A DNA stretch of 64,000 nt from an uncultured Lachnospiraceae bacterium. Lineage in GTDB: Bacteria > Bacillota > Clostridia > Lachnospirales > Lachnospiraceae. The notes beneath the pieces are model-generated. The model saw nothing but the letters and a program-made list of their open reading frames with translations, had not been told where the DNA came from and did not search any database. Location: assembly GCA_902794825.1 (NCBI GenBank), contig CADBIU010000012.1, positions 1 through 64,000 on the forward strand, in the 5' to 3' direction. Both the position numbers and the translations under genes were made by a program. Of the stretch, positions 52,299-61,489 are shown in pieces; positions within the stretch are counted from its first letter, which is position 1, and each line of letters begins with the position of its first letter.

Positions 52299-53341
52299 TA
52301 TTTGGCAGCCTCCTTTCCTGCTTCTTTGGCAGCTTTTTTGGCAGCCCTTTCTGCGGCGCCGATGCCGTAGAACTGATTCTGGGCAAGCATATCAAGGAGC
52401 GGAGCCAGGACGTTCATGAACAGGATGGCGAAAGAAGCTCCTTCAGGATATGCGCAGAACAGACGAATGATCATGGTAACAAGACCGCATCCGATACCGA
52501 AAGCGACCTTTGCGTATTTCATGATGGGACTCGTCACATAGTCAGTCGCGCAGAAAGTAGCGCCGAATACAACGCCGCCCGCCAGCAGATGGAATAAGGC
52601 CATGTGAAGCGCGCTGTAATCTCCGCCGACAACTGAGTAGTAAATAAAAGCGAAAACAAATACAGTGCCCATGTAGCACACCGGAATGATCGGGGAAATG
52701 ATCTTCTTCGCGATCAGGATCACAAGGCCGATCAGCACAGCGATCGTGCAGGTCTCGCCCATCGCTCCGCCGATATTGCCGATGAGCATATCCTTAAGTG
52801 AAGGTGCCTCAGCCAGAGCGCCGTCAGCAAGAAGTCCCAGAGGGGTTGCTCCTGTAAGCGCGTCTGCGGTCTGATTCAGTCTCGTCACAGGCCATGTAGT
52901 CATGTAAGATGTGAAGGACAGAAGCAGAACAATACGTCCTACGATCGCCGGGTTTGCAAAGTTGCGGCCAAGGCCGCCATACAGCTGCTTGACGATAACG
53001 ATCGCCGTGAAGCAGCCGATCACCGCCATCCATACAGGAAGATTGGCGGGAAGGTTCATGGCGAGGATCACGCCAGTGACACAGGCACTCAGATCCTTTA
53101 CCGTCACTTTTTTGCCGAGAAGTCTCTCATACCCCCACTCAAACAGCGCGCTGCTTACAGCGCAGACTGCGGTGAGAATGACCGCTCCCAGTCCAAAATA
53201 GAAAACGCTTGCGATGAAGGAAGGGATCAGGGCGATCAGAACCCACATCATGGTCTTCTGTGTGTCGAGGGCCGTCACCAGGTGGGGAGACGACGCAACG
53301 GCAAGATTATCATAATATTTTACACTTTTTGTATCCGTCAT
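52298..53341 (-). CDS. rnfD: Rnf complex membrane flavoprotein RnfD
   Basis: RnfD is a multi-helix membrane protein that holds a second covalent FMN and a pathway for Na+ or H+. The 347-residue protein has the flavinylation motif TGAT at 163-166 (Thr166) after GRNFANPAIVGR. The start overlaps the rnfC stop by 4 nt. Confidence 0.96.
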   Translation of the reverse strand: MTDTKSVKYYDNLAVASSPHLVTALDTQKTMMWVLIALIPSFIASVFYFGLGAVILTAVCAVSSALFEWGYERLLGKKVTVKDLSACVTGVILAMNLPANLPVWMAVIGCFTAIVIVKQLYGGLGRNFANPAIVGRIVLLLSFTSYMTTWPVTRLNQTADALTGATPLGLLADGALAEAPSLKDMLIGNIGGAMGETCTIAVLIGLVILIAKKIISPIIPVCYMGTVFVFAFIYYSVVGGDYSALHMALFHLLAGGVVFGATFCATDYVTSPIMKYAKVAFGIGCGLVTMIIRLFCAYPEGASFAILFMNVLAPLLDMLAQNQFYGIGAAERAAKKAAKEAGKEAAK

Positions 53342-54651
53342 TTCTGGCTTGCCTCCCTTACTAATCCTTTACCGAGCTTGTTTATGAAGGCCAACGGACG
53401 ATGCGCAGGGCAGACATAGGAGCAGCTGCCGCATTCCATACACTGCATGATCTTCAGATCATTGAGCCGCTTTACATCTCTTGCCTCATAAGCGTCCGCA
53501 AATCCGGTAGGAAGCAGATTAAAAGGACATGCGTTGTGGCATCTGCCGCAGCTGATGCACGCAGTTTCCTCAGGGATCAACGACTGCTCCTTAGTAAATG
53601 CAAGAATCGCGTTGTTGTTCTTGACGATGGGCATTCTGTCAGAGAAAACAGCTCGTCCCATCATGGGGCCGCCCATGAGGATCTTGCGGGGTTCTTCCTT
53701 GTATCCTCCGCAGAATCCGATCACGTCGTGGATCATTGTTCCAATAGGAATAATGACGTTGCCGGGCTTATTTACGGCATCTCCGTCGATCGTAACTCTC
53801 TTCTTTATAAGAGGCATACCGTCTTTGAGATACTGTCCGAGGAAGGCTACAGATGTGACGTTGGACACAATACATCCCAGGTCAGCAGGAAGTACGCCCG
53901 CGTTGCAGGTCTTTCCTGTAACTTCATAGATCAGGACACGCTCCGCTCCCTTGGGATAACTCGCCTGCAGCGGGAACGTCTTGATATTCGTGATCCCCTG
54001 CTCAGCAAACATCCTGTTGAACTTATCAATAGCGTCCTGTTTGTTGTCCTCGATTCCGATATAACACATAGGAGCCTGAATGTACTTCATGATCATCAGG
54101 GCGCCGTCGATGATATTCTGGGTATCTTCAAGCATGGTCCTGTGATCCGAAGTGATGAAAGGTTCACATTCCGCGCCGTTAATGATCAGTGTCATGGGTT
54201 CCCCGAGGTTCTTGGGATTGAACTTGAGCCAGGTCGGGAAACTTGCGCCGCCCAGACCTACGAGGCCGCTTTCCTTGACCGCTGCGATAAAGCTGGGCTG
54301 ATCTGTGATCTCCGGAGGCTTGATGGAAGGGTCAATTTCCTGCTTGCCGTCCGATTCGATCACTACGAGTGTGTCAAATCCGCCCATGGCGTTTCTCTGC
54401 GTCTCGATCCCGGTAACAGTTCCCGATACGCTCGAATGCACCGGAACGTGAAGAAATGCCTCAGTGTCTCCGATCTTCTGTCCCACAAGGACATGATCGC
54501 CCTTTTTGACAAGAGGCTTACACGGTGCTCCGATGTTCTGCGACATCGAGATCTTTACCACATCCGGGACGGGCATCACCTCTGTAGCACATCCGGCCGT
54601 GTTCTTATAGTGGCCGACATGTACACTATTCAAATGCTTTGCACCAAACAT
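53338..54651 (-). CDS. rnfC: Rnf complex NADH-binding subunit RnfC
   Basis: RnfC takes electrons to NAD+ and has FMN and two iron-sulphur clusters. The 437-residue protein shows GLVGLGGASFPTWLKF (nucleotide site), EPFITSDHRTMLE and two Cys clusters, CISCGRCHNACP and CMECGSCSYVCP. The ATG at 54651 has GGGGG before it and gives the usual start; an upstream in-frame start lacks support. First gene of the operon, which couples ferredoxin oxidation to ion export. Confidence 0.96.
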   Translation of the reverse strand: MFGAKHLNSVHVGHYKNTAGCATEVMPVPDVVKISMSQNIGAPCKPLVKKGDHVLVGQKIGDTEAFLHVPVHSSVSGTVTGIETQRNAMGGFDTLVVIESDGKQEIDPSIKPPEITDQPSFIAAVKESGLVGLGGASFPTWLKFNPKNLGEPMTLIINGAECEPFITSDHRTMLEDTQNIIDGALMIMKYIQAPMCYIGIEDNKQDAIDKFNRMFAEQGITNIKTFPLQASYPKGAERVLIYEVTGKTCNAGVLPADLGCIVSNVTSVAFLGQYLKDGMPLIKKRVTIDGDAVNKPGNVIIPIGTMIHDVIGFCGGYKEEPRKILMGGPMMGRAVFSDRMPIVKNNNAILAFTKEQSLIPEETACISCGRCHNACPFNLLPTGFADAYEARDVKRLNDLKIMQCMECGSCSYVCPAHRPLAFINKLGKGLVREASQK

Positions 54652-54702
54652 TGATGTTCCCCCTTTTTTGGTTATTAATGTAGTTACACTCACTTATTTG
54701 AT

Positions 54703-54732
54703 ATTATAATGCAGAAAAACTGCAAATTGAAA
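54703..54732 (-). promoter_or_regulatory. candidate promoter of rnfCDGEAB
   Basis: A perfect TATAAT (54703-54708) on the minus strand and a weak TTTCAA (54727-54732), 18 bp apart. A small palindrome TGCAG-AAAAA-CTGCA overlaps the spacer. Confidence 0.6.
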
Positions 54733-54821
54733 GAATGTTCGTCAATTTAAACAGAGTTTTTGTTCCAATTTATGAACAATTTTTTCCATTCACAGCTGAC
54801 TTCCTGCAAATCATGCTTTCT

Positions 54822-56465
54822 TCAGGATCCGTAACCGTACATCTGATCCAGGAAGAGGAATCTGCCGCTGAGCCAGTTTCTGATCCCGGTATACGGATCA
54901 TCCTTGCCATCGACAGGCCATTTACGTGAATTCCGCTCGAAAGCGCCGCTTTTTTGCAAATAATCTCTCTCCTCTATGAAAAGTGAATCAACATACTCCG
55001 CGCTTATTCCGGAAGTTCTCCACTCTTTCCATTTCTCAGCCGTATCATCTCTGAGTCCGTCCATAATCGCCGCAAGCCTTGAGTATCCGTAATCCCTGTC
55101 ATACCGGAGTTTATACGTGTCCGTCGAATCAGCGAGAAATACAGTGTTGCCGTGATCCGGATCCCATGTAAACCGGTCTCCGAATGTATAATTCAGATCC
55201 CATATTGTTTCATTCAGGGTATAGCCTCCGTTTCCGTCACTGTACGCCGCAATGAATATGTTTTTCCAGGTGTTGTCTCCCGCCCTGGTCATCTCGCAGA
55301 ACAGTTCATGAACGATAAAATTATCGAGATTCAGACTGATTCCCGCTTTTTCCATTTCCGACAGATTTCCTGTCTCGAACACCATATCCTGGTATAACTG
55401 AAAAGGGTCGTAAATAAAGCTTTTTTCCGGACCCTTAGGATATTTCAGTTCAAGATAAGAGACTCCGTTCCTGTTAAGTATCTCTTCCTTTCCATTGTAA
55501 TCAGTCAGTTTTCCGGGGAAGGTGATCTCCTCATACCATGTTCCCACCTTGTACAAAAGATCTCCGGGATTCATTCGCATAAGTTTTCTGTCAACAGGAT
55601 ACATGAGCCCGTAAACGCCCATATATTCATTGTTGAGGATCAGTTCGCAATATTCGATCTGTGACGACGGGACCGGCTTCTCTTCCATTTCATTGACTTT
55701 TTTCCACAGGTCATAACAGATCTTTTCTCTTGCGAGCGTCCTGTCTGTACACATGGAATTCAAGATCCAGTCGTCATCTTTTCGAAATCCGAGAAAGCTG
55801 GCTTTATCAGACCCTGAGGCATTTTTGCTAAGTTCAACACGATAACTCTTTTTGTCGAAAAGGGTCGAAGTCGCTCCCCTTATATGAAAAGAGCAATCTG
55901 CCTCCTGATATTCCTTTCTGCAGGGATCCAGCACACAGATTCTGCCGGCGTATTCTTCCCCAGGTTCAGGATCGCCTTTATCGTTGTACATACAGACGGC
56001 CGGAAGGCCTGTAAATACAAGATCGCATTCCATGTAATCGTCGTCAGAAATGAGGGCTGTTTTAAAAGTGCTGTTCTCTTCTATACAGCGCTGTTTGTCA
56101 TTGCCGCTGACATTCAAAATACAGATCTGCGCATAAGGTTTTGTGACGGATAGCGAACCGGTCCAATCCGGTTCAGTGCAGTCCTGAGGTATAAAAACCG
56201 TGTTGCTCTTACTATCATAGGGAACCTGGTGCCCTTCGAACCGCAATGCTGAAGGATTAAAATCCCGCTGTTTCTTTCCGGAGATCATCTCTGCATACTG
56301 TGTTTCATCTGCAAAAAAAGATTCAACGGTTTCTGCAGCCGCAAAAGGCGCCCGGTCAGTCCCCCCGTGTCCGGAGGGAGCTGTCAAGGCGCCATTCGCA
56401 GCGGCTGCTGCCGCTGCGCATAGTATTATGATCATGATCACTAAAGCAATGCTGTCCTTCTTCAT
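54822..56465 (-). CDS. CotH kinase family protein, exported
   Basis: CotH proteins are protein kinase-like enzymes first known for phosphorylating spore coat proteins. The 547-residue protein has an N-terminal membrane helix or signal (about 7-25), a variable region, and the CotH domain (about 180-520). Signatures are FHIRGATSTLFDKKSYRVEL (RGxSS...K..Y type), LLAREKICYDLW-like helix TLAREKICYDLW, and IWDLNYTFGDRF near 420, which is the metal-binding WDxD-type motif. It is the last gene of the exopolysaccharide operon, 7 nt after wzz. Confidence 0.88.
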   Translation of the reverse strand: MKKDSIALVIMIIILCAAAAAAANGALTAPSGHGGTDRAPFAAAETVESFFADETQYAEMISGKKQRDFNPSALRFEGHQVPYDSKSNTVFIPQDCTEPDWTGSLSVTKPYAQICILNVSGNDKQRCIEENSTFKTALISDDDYMECDLVFTGLPAVCMYNDKGDPEPGEEYAGRICVLDPCRKEYQEADCSFHIRGATSTLFDKKSYRVELSKNASGSDKASFLGFRKDDDWILNSMCTDRTLAREKICYDLWKKVNEMEEKPVPSSQIEYCELILNNEYMGVYGLMYPVDRKLMRMNPGDLLYKVGTWYEEITFPGKLTDYNGKEEILNRNGVSYLELKYPKGPEKSFIYDPFQLYQDMVFETGNLSEMEKAGISLNLDNFIVHELFCEMTRAGDNTWKNIFIAAYSDGNGGYTLNETIWDLNYTFGDRFTWDPDHGNTVFLADSTDTYKLRYDRDYGYSRLAAIMDGLRDDTAEKWKEWRTSGISAEYVDSLFIEERDYLQKSGAFERNSRKWPVDGKDDPYTGIRNWLSGRFLFLDQMYGYGS

Positions 56466-56472
56466 CTTATTT

Positions 56473-57795
56473 TTAATAATATACCGTGCCGATCAGTTCA
56501 GTACCGCTGTCAGCGATCAGTCCGATCTCATTGCGTATTCCGTTGTAGGAAGATCTTCCCACTTCTTCAGCAATGATCGCCCCGTCCATTTCCCTGAGTT
56601 TTCTGTAAGAGTCCGCGTCTTTTTCGATGTTCGGAAGACTTACAAACCTCAGTCCCTCTTTGGAGCCATCGATCTTTTTGTTAAGCTTTTCGGCGAGAGC
56701 AATGAGTTTCTTGTCGGTTATCGTACCGGCTATTCCAATCTCTTTGCCGGTTGTGCAGCTCTCAATACGCGCGAGCATATAATCCAGTACGGTCTCATCT
56801 TCAGATTTTTCACCTGAAAAATCAGCCAGCGTTCTAAGACCGAACTCACCGTCGATCTCATCTGTCGAAAGAATCGCTCCTCTGTACAGTACCAGGCAGA
56901 TCAGAGCAATCGCCATGAGGCACGCGCCGCCTGCAAATCCGACAACACCGAGCTTGATCCCGTTTTTCAGCATGTATTTCTTGGAGTACTGAGGAACTGA
57001 AGCCGGCTTAACCAACTGGGAAAGCTGGTTCTGAGAGGTTCGCAGCGATGTCTGCATTCTGGTGAGCGAGTCGACGCTGGTTTCCTGAAGGGTTTTGAGC
57101 TCGGGCTCTACGACTGTCTGTGTGCCCTTGCCGTACACCTCGATATTAAAGTCTCCGAAATTGGAGAAGACGTCTTTTCTGCTCATCAGAACGTCAAGCA
57201 GATCATCTCTGATCGATTCAGCATGTGCTTCGTCTACACCGCGGGTGACGACAGTCATAGTTCCGCCCTGTGTATATATTCTCAGGTACAGAAGTTCGTT
57301 GAGGTGAGCAGCGTTCATGTTCTGTCTTTCCGCCACGATCATACTTGTGTCGCCGTAATAAATATCATCATAGATCGAGTATAGAAGAGAGTACATCTCA
57401 TTAGCAGTTATAGCCTTGTCGCCGGTAGGCACAACTCTGATCTGCGCGGTAGCGATCGGGCAGTTATAGGGATCGATCTGCATAGCGGGAGCTTCCTGCA
57501 TATACTCAAGGCGGTTGCTGATGCCTTCCTGCATTTCTGCGATGGATCTGTTATAGTCAGAAATATTGGTATTATACATCTCCAGGTTTTTCTTATAGGT
57601 ATCATAGGACTTGATCATGTCATCCTTTTTGGAATGAATGGCCATGACCTTGTATGCGCCAAAAAAAGCGCCAACAATGATCCCCGCAATCAGGATCAGT
57701 TTCCACTTTCTGAGCGCGCAGCGCAGAAGTTTCTCCAGGCTGACCTGTCTCGTTGTTCCTTCTTCCCTGAAATCATAATAATCTTTCTGTGTCAA
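56473..57795 (-). CDS. Wzz/chain-length determinant protein with degenerate kinase-like tail
   Basis: The 440-residue protein has the Wzz topology of polysaccharide co-polymerases: a helix at about 33-52, a large extracytoplasmic part with coiled-coil tendency (60-100), and a second helix at about 285-310. The remaining 130 residues look like a BY-kinase-type Rossmann domain, but the Walker A motif is missing; the expected site reads GIAGTITDKKLIAL. The protein probably controls polymer length with an inactive or regulatory tail. The TTG start at 57795 has AAAGGA upstream. Confidence 0.8.
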   Translation of the reverse strand: MTQKDYYDFREEGTTRQVSLEKLLRCALRKWKLILIAGIIVGAFFGAYKVMAIHSKKDDMIKSYDTYKKNLEMYNTNISDYNRSIAEMQEGISNRLEYMQEAPAMQIDPYNCPIATAQIRVVPTGDKAITANEMYSLLYSIYDDIYYGDTSMIVAERQNMNAAHLNELLYLRIYTQGGTMTVVTRGVDEAHAESIRDDLLDVLMSRKDVFSNFGDFNIEVYGKGTQTVVEPELKTLQETSVDSLTRMQTSLRTSQNQLSQLVKPASVPQYSKKYMLKNGIKLGVVGFAGGACLMAIALICLVLYRGAILSTDEIDGEFGLRTLADFSGEKSEDETVLDYMLARIESCTTGKEIGIAGTITDKKLIALAEKLNKKIDGSKEGLRFVSLPNIEKDADSYRKLREMDGAIIAEEVGRSSYNGIRNEIGLIADSGTELIGTVYY

Positions 57796-57846
57796 AACTT
57801 TTTCCTTTCTGCTTATAGCAAACCCATTCCACCGCCTGCAGCAGTA

Positions 57847-58749
57847 TTAATCCGCGAGCGGAATCCTAATCGCTATCCCTTCTTTTTCTCTTTCGTGATC
57901 TTTATTCATTTCCTCAGACGTCAGGTCAAAGTATTGTCCGCCTTCTTTTGCCTCAGATACAGTATCCCATGTGAGATCGGATTCGTGCCATCTTTCGTCC
58001 CAGAAAACTGTATTCCATACATGAGGCGCTCCTTCGCTTGTACCCGGGATTAGAATACATCGGATTCCGCATCTGTCAAGCAGATACTTGTATGCCAATG
58101 CCATCCCGTCGCATACGGCCTTTTTTTTGCAAACCGCACCGTACGCTGTGTGCTCATTTAAGAGGGCGCTGTCATACAATGCTTCTTCTTCATATTCGAT
58201 CTCGCCGGCGAGACTGTCATAAAGGATCTTCGCCTTTTCTCTGTCTCCTTCCGCATCGGCTGCCTTTCGAAGGTAATACTCCACCGCGCTTTCAAACTCT
58301 TTTTTCATAGCGCGAAGATCGTGCTCTGAGTCCGGGATCGGGATCACACTCACAGCATCTGCCATTTCCTCTCCGCCCGAATCTCCGGAAACTCTGTAAT
58401 TATATGAACCGCTGAGCCAGAATACTTCGGGGTGATCGTACAAAAACCCCTGATAGGCCGCTGCCAGGTCTGAAACCGCTATCTCTGTTACAGTTCCCGA
58501 CTTGTCTCTTATTGGAACCGGCTCACTGTCAAAAGGTCTTTCGGCGCTGATCCTGAAGGCGTCATATGCAGCCGTCTTTTTTTCATCAAAGGATTCATAA
58601 AACCATTCGAATCCTTCTCCGTGAGCACTTTTTCCCGCTCCGGGCGGTTTCTGCGTTTCTTTAGATTCCGCGCATCCGGAGATGAGAATCGTTGAGATAA
58701 AGACTGCAAACAGCATTGCTATTATCTTTCCCGCCCCGATTGACCTCAT
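57847..58749 (-). CDS. transglutaminase-like lipoprotein
   Basis: The 300-residue exported protein has a lipoprotein signal (LISGC, near 26) and a transglutaminase-like domain (about 180-290). The catalytic triad is visible as the Cys of KKAVCDGMALAY, the His of APHVWNTV and the Asp of ESDLTWD. Such domains act as cysteine proteases or cross-linkers at the cell surface. The ATG at 58749, with AGAGGTG upstream, is preferred over a GTG that overlaps the wzx stop. It may modify an envelope protein linked to the polymer. Confidence 0.83.
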   Translation of the reverse strand: MRSIGAGKIIAMLFAVFISTILISGCAESKETQKPPGAGKSAHGEGFEWFYESFDEKKTAAYDAFRISAERPFDSEPVPIRDKSGTVTEIAVSDLAAAYQGFLYDHPEVFWLSGSYNYRVSGDSGGEEMADAVSVIPIPDSEHDLRAMKKEFESAVEYYLRKAADAEGDREKAKILYDSLAGEIEYEEEALYDSALLNEHTAYGAVCKKKAVCDGMALAYKYLLDRCGIRCILIPGTSEGAPHVWNTVFWDERWHESDLTWDTVSEAKEGGQYFDLTSEEMNKDHEREKEGIAIRIPLAD

Positions 58750-58754
58750 GAAAC

Positions 58755-60200
58755 TCACCTCTTTCTCTTGAGGATCTTTCCCATCACAAGATCTGTCATG
58801 AAACTGTCGCGCAAAAGCGTGACCACTGTGAGATATACCGTAAATCCAACTGCAACCTCCACAAAAAGCGCGGCTATATCAGATGAGATAATAACGTCGA
58901 GAACCTTGATCACGATCAGCATGATCAGCCCTGCGATCAGTTTCTTCCAACTGTCCTTTATGATTGTCGAGACTCTGAGGTATCCATTACAGTTCTTTAA
59001 ATATAGAATCGTGATGGCGCCCTCCGCTATAAGAGACGCAACGATCGCGCCGTATCCCCAGAACTTCGGGATAAGCACAAGATTCAGCAGAAAGTTTACG
59101 ACAGCTCCGATAATGATATACCTTGCGCTGAGTTTCCTGTATCCGGCAGGAGTATAATACTGAGAGCCGAGACAATTGCTGATTCCTATAATAATAACGA
59201 TCGGACTCATCAGAATGAGCATGGTCACTACTCTGTCATAGCCTGCGCCCAAAAATACGGGCACAAATCTCTTCGCCACACCGATCATCCCAAAACAGAT
59301 TCCTAAACCCATAAAAAGAATGTAATTAGTGGAATCCGCAATCTTCTCCTTGATCTCATCATATTTCTTCTCAGCGAAAAGAAATGACAGCCTTGATCCC
59401 AGAACCATATTGAGGGATGAAAAAGTCAGCGCCTTCATCATGTTAACGATCTGCATCGCATAGTGATAGCATCCGTTCTCTGCCTTATTATTAGTAATAA
59501 CGCCAATCAGTGTTCTGTCGAGAACCGTATAGACGCTTGTTGCGACGGTCGGTACAAAGTAGATCAGAGTCTCATGGAAATGCTTCCGGAAAGTAAAAGT
59601 GCGAAAATCTACCTTTTCGACGAACCTGGGTACATAAAGCCACATGGAAAGGTTTCCGATCATTGTGGACGAAATGATGATGATCACATACAAAAGCAGG
59701 TCTTCCTGTTTTTTGACAAAGAGAAACATCAAAATTACGCCGATCAGTTTACAGGCCGCATTTTTCGTCACAGTATACTTAAACTGCTCCATTCCCGCGA
59801 AAAACCAGGAGATATCAAACATAGTAGAGAGCAGTCCCATTGTGAGGACAAGATAGATCGTCTTATACTGCGGCGTCAGGGCAATAAATATGAACCAGAC
59901 TACTATGCAAACAGATGACGTCATGACCGTCATGAGTTCGATCTCCCAGAACAGTTTGCTCCTCATCGCCGCGTCATCCCGAACTCTCGCGATCTCTCTT
60001 ACGCCGTAGGATGCCGTTCCGAGAGCTGCGAACATGGCAAAATATGTCATGATCGAAGTTGTGTAATCATATACGCCGCTTTGATCAGGGCCCAGAACTC
60101 TCGCGATATATGGTGCGGTGACAATGGGCAGAATAATGAGAAGTATTTGATAGAGCGTACTGATCGCTATATTTTTCTTTAAACTAGGCTGCGTGTCCAA
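58755..60200 (-). CDS. Wzx-type oligosaccharide flippase
   Basis: The 481-residue membrane protein has about 12-14 helices and the N-terminal SLKKNIAISTLYQILLIILP and APYIARVLGPDQSGVYDY motifs of polysaccharide transporters of the MOP superfamily. It would flip lipid-linked repeat units across the membrane for the neighbouring Wzy. It overlaps the wzy stop by 17 nt. Confidence 0.9.
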   Translation of the reverse strand: MDTQPSLKKNIAISTLYQILLIILPIVTAPYIARVLGPDQSGVYDYTTSIMTYFAMFAALGTASYGVREIARVRDDAAMRSKLFWEIELMTVMTSSVCIVVWFIFIALTPQYKTIYLVLTMGLLSTMFDISWFFAGMEQFKYTVTKNAACKLIGVILMFLFVKKQEDLLLYVIIIISSTMIGNLSMWLYVPRFVEKVDFRTFTFRKHFHETLIYFVPTVATSVYTVLDRTLIGVITNNKAENGCYHYAMQIVNMMKALTFSSLNMVLGSRLSFLFAEKKYDEIKEKIADSTNYILFMGLGICFGMIGVAKRFVPVFLGAGYDRVVTMLILMSPIVIIIGISNCLGSQYYTPAGYRKLSARYIIIGAVVNFLLNLVLIPKFWGYGAIVASLIAEGAITILYLKNCNGYLRVSTIIKDSWKKLIAGLIMLIVIKVLDVIISSDIAALFVEVAVGFTVYLTVVTLLRDSFMTDLVMGKILKRKR

Positions 60201-61458
60201 TCTTTCTCCTCTTAATAGCGGTACTTTGCAATCTGTCCTTTTTCCTGTGCCACTTTATCAGATCGAGAGCGTACCAGATCCCGAACAGTGTAGCGTTTTC
60301 TGCGGGCAGAAGCAATAAATTGTTAAACATTGAGTATAACGCGATACAGATCAGCCATATCGCGAGCGTTCTGTCGTTTTCCAAAACGCTGGCGTAGAGC
60401 ATAACGGAATAAAACAACAGGATCATTATAAAAACGATCAGGCCGAAATAGATCATATCCTTTATATAAGCGCTGTCAAGATAGAAATATGTGCCTTTCG
60501 TCGAATCCGTATTCTCTTTGATCTGTGTTCCAAAAAGATGAAGTCCGTAAGTCTCAAGACCCTGGTGGGAAAGGGCAAGTCTTTTATGGGTGAATGAGTT
60601 GAGCTTAGTCATCCATTTGACTTTGGAATCGTAAATCTTAGCGACATAATATGTTATATACGCCATCAGAGGAAAAAAAACCGCTCCCAGGATCCTGCAC
60701 GGCAAATTATTCCTGATAAAAGGAATACGGAATTTCACTATGATCACATAGAGTACGATAAAAAGCATACAGATTGCAAAAGGCAGGGAAGTATCTGTGA
60801 CCATGTATAGCCAGACCGTTACCGCTGTCATCAGAATGATCAAAGGCCACGGGACAGTCTTTCTCTGTCCTATTCCGCCGTTCTTTCCTGCTCTGTCAGG
60901 TTCCGTGAATACATAGAATGTGCAGAACAGAATATTCATGAAATTAATTGCGCCGAATGTGACAAACACAAAATTGAGGTATTCCCTCACACGGCCGTTG
61001 ATCTCGCTTCGCTCAAGTTCGTTGTAACCGACCGAATAAGTCAGTACCGGTATAAGCCACAGCACCAGACATGTGACGAGAGATACCTTGCAGATCCTTC
61101 TGAAGGAGATACCTCTTGCTCCGTAAATCATCAGAAGAATCTGTATCAGAGGCATTCCGGTGTTGATATTCTGCTGAACCACTATAAAAACAGCTGCAGC
61201 TGTAATGAATACCGCAGCAGCTCTTTTATGCAGAGTTGTTTCTGTAAGAACAATCTTTGCGAAGAAGATCAGCATACAAAAATAACGCGTAACAGTCAAT
61301 ATCGTATCGCCGAAAAGCTCAAGAAAGATTGTTCTGCTGATATAAAACTGAATCAGCCAAAGAACAAGCCCGGTAAAGAAAAGGACCTCACCAAAACTGA
61401 TGCGGATCCCTTCGTGATCCAGCCTGACTTTGGCCTGTTGATAATTAGTAACTATCAT
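60184..61458 (-). CDS. Wzy-like polysaccharide polymerase
   Basis: The 424-residue protein has 10 to 12 hydrophobic helices and a large loop in the second half (VKWMTKLNSFTHKRLALSHQ, then GLETYGLHLFGTQI), the layout of Wzy/O-antigen ligase-like enzymes. It lacks strong signature motifs. By position with wzx and wzz it should polymerise repeat units at the outer face of the membrane. Confidence 0.78.
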   Translation of the reverse strand: MIVTNYQQAKVRLDHEGIRISFGEVLFFTGLVLWLIQFYISRTIFLELFGDTILTVTRYFCMLIFFAKIVLTETTLHKRAAAVFITAAAVFIVVQQNINTGMPLIQILLMIYGARGISFRRICKVSLVTCLVLWLIPVLTYSVGYNELERSEINGRVREYLNFVFVTFGAINFMNILFCTFYVFTEPDRAGKNGGIGQRKTVPWPLIILMTAVTVWLYMVTDTSLPFAICMLFIVLYVIIVKFRIPFIRNNLPCRILGAVFFPLMAYITYYVAKIYDSKVKWMTKLNSFTHKRLALSHQGLETYGLHLFGTQIKENTDSTKGTYFYLDSAYIKDMIYFGLIVFIMILLFYSVMLYASVLENDRTLAIWLICIALYSMFNNLLLLPAENATLFGIWYALDLIKWHRKKDRLQSTAIKRRKIGHAA

Positions 61459-61489
61459 TCAAATCCGTCCTCTGTTATATCTGAACCCG

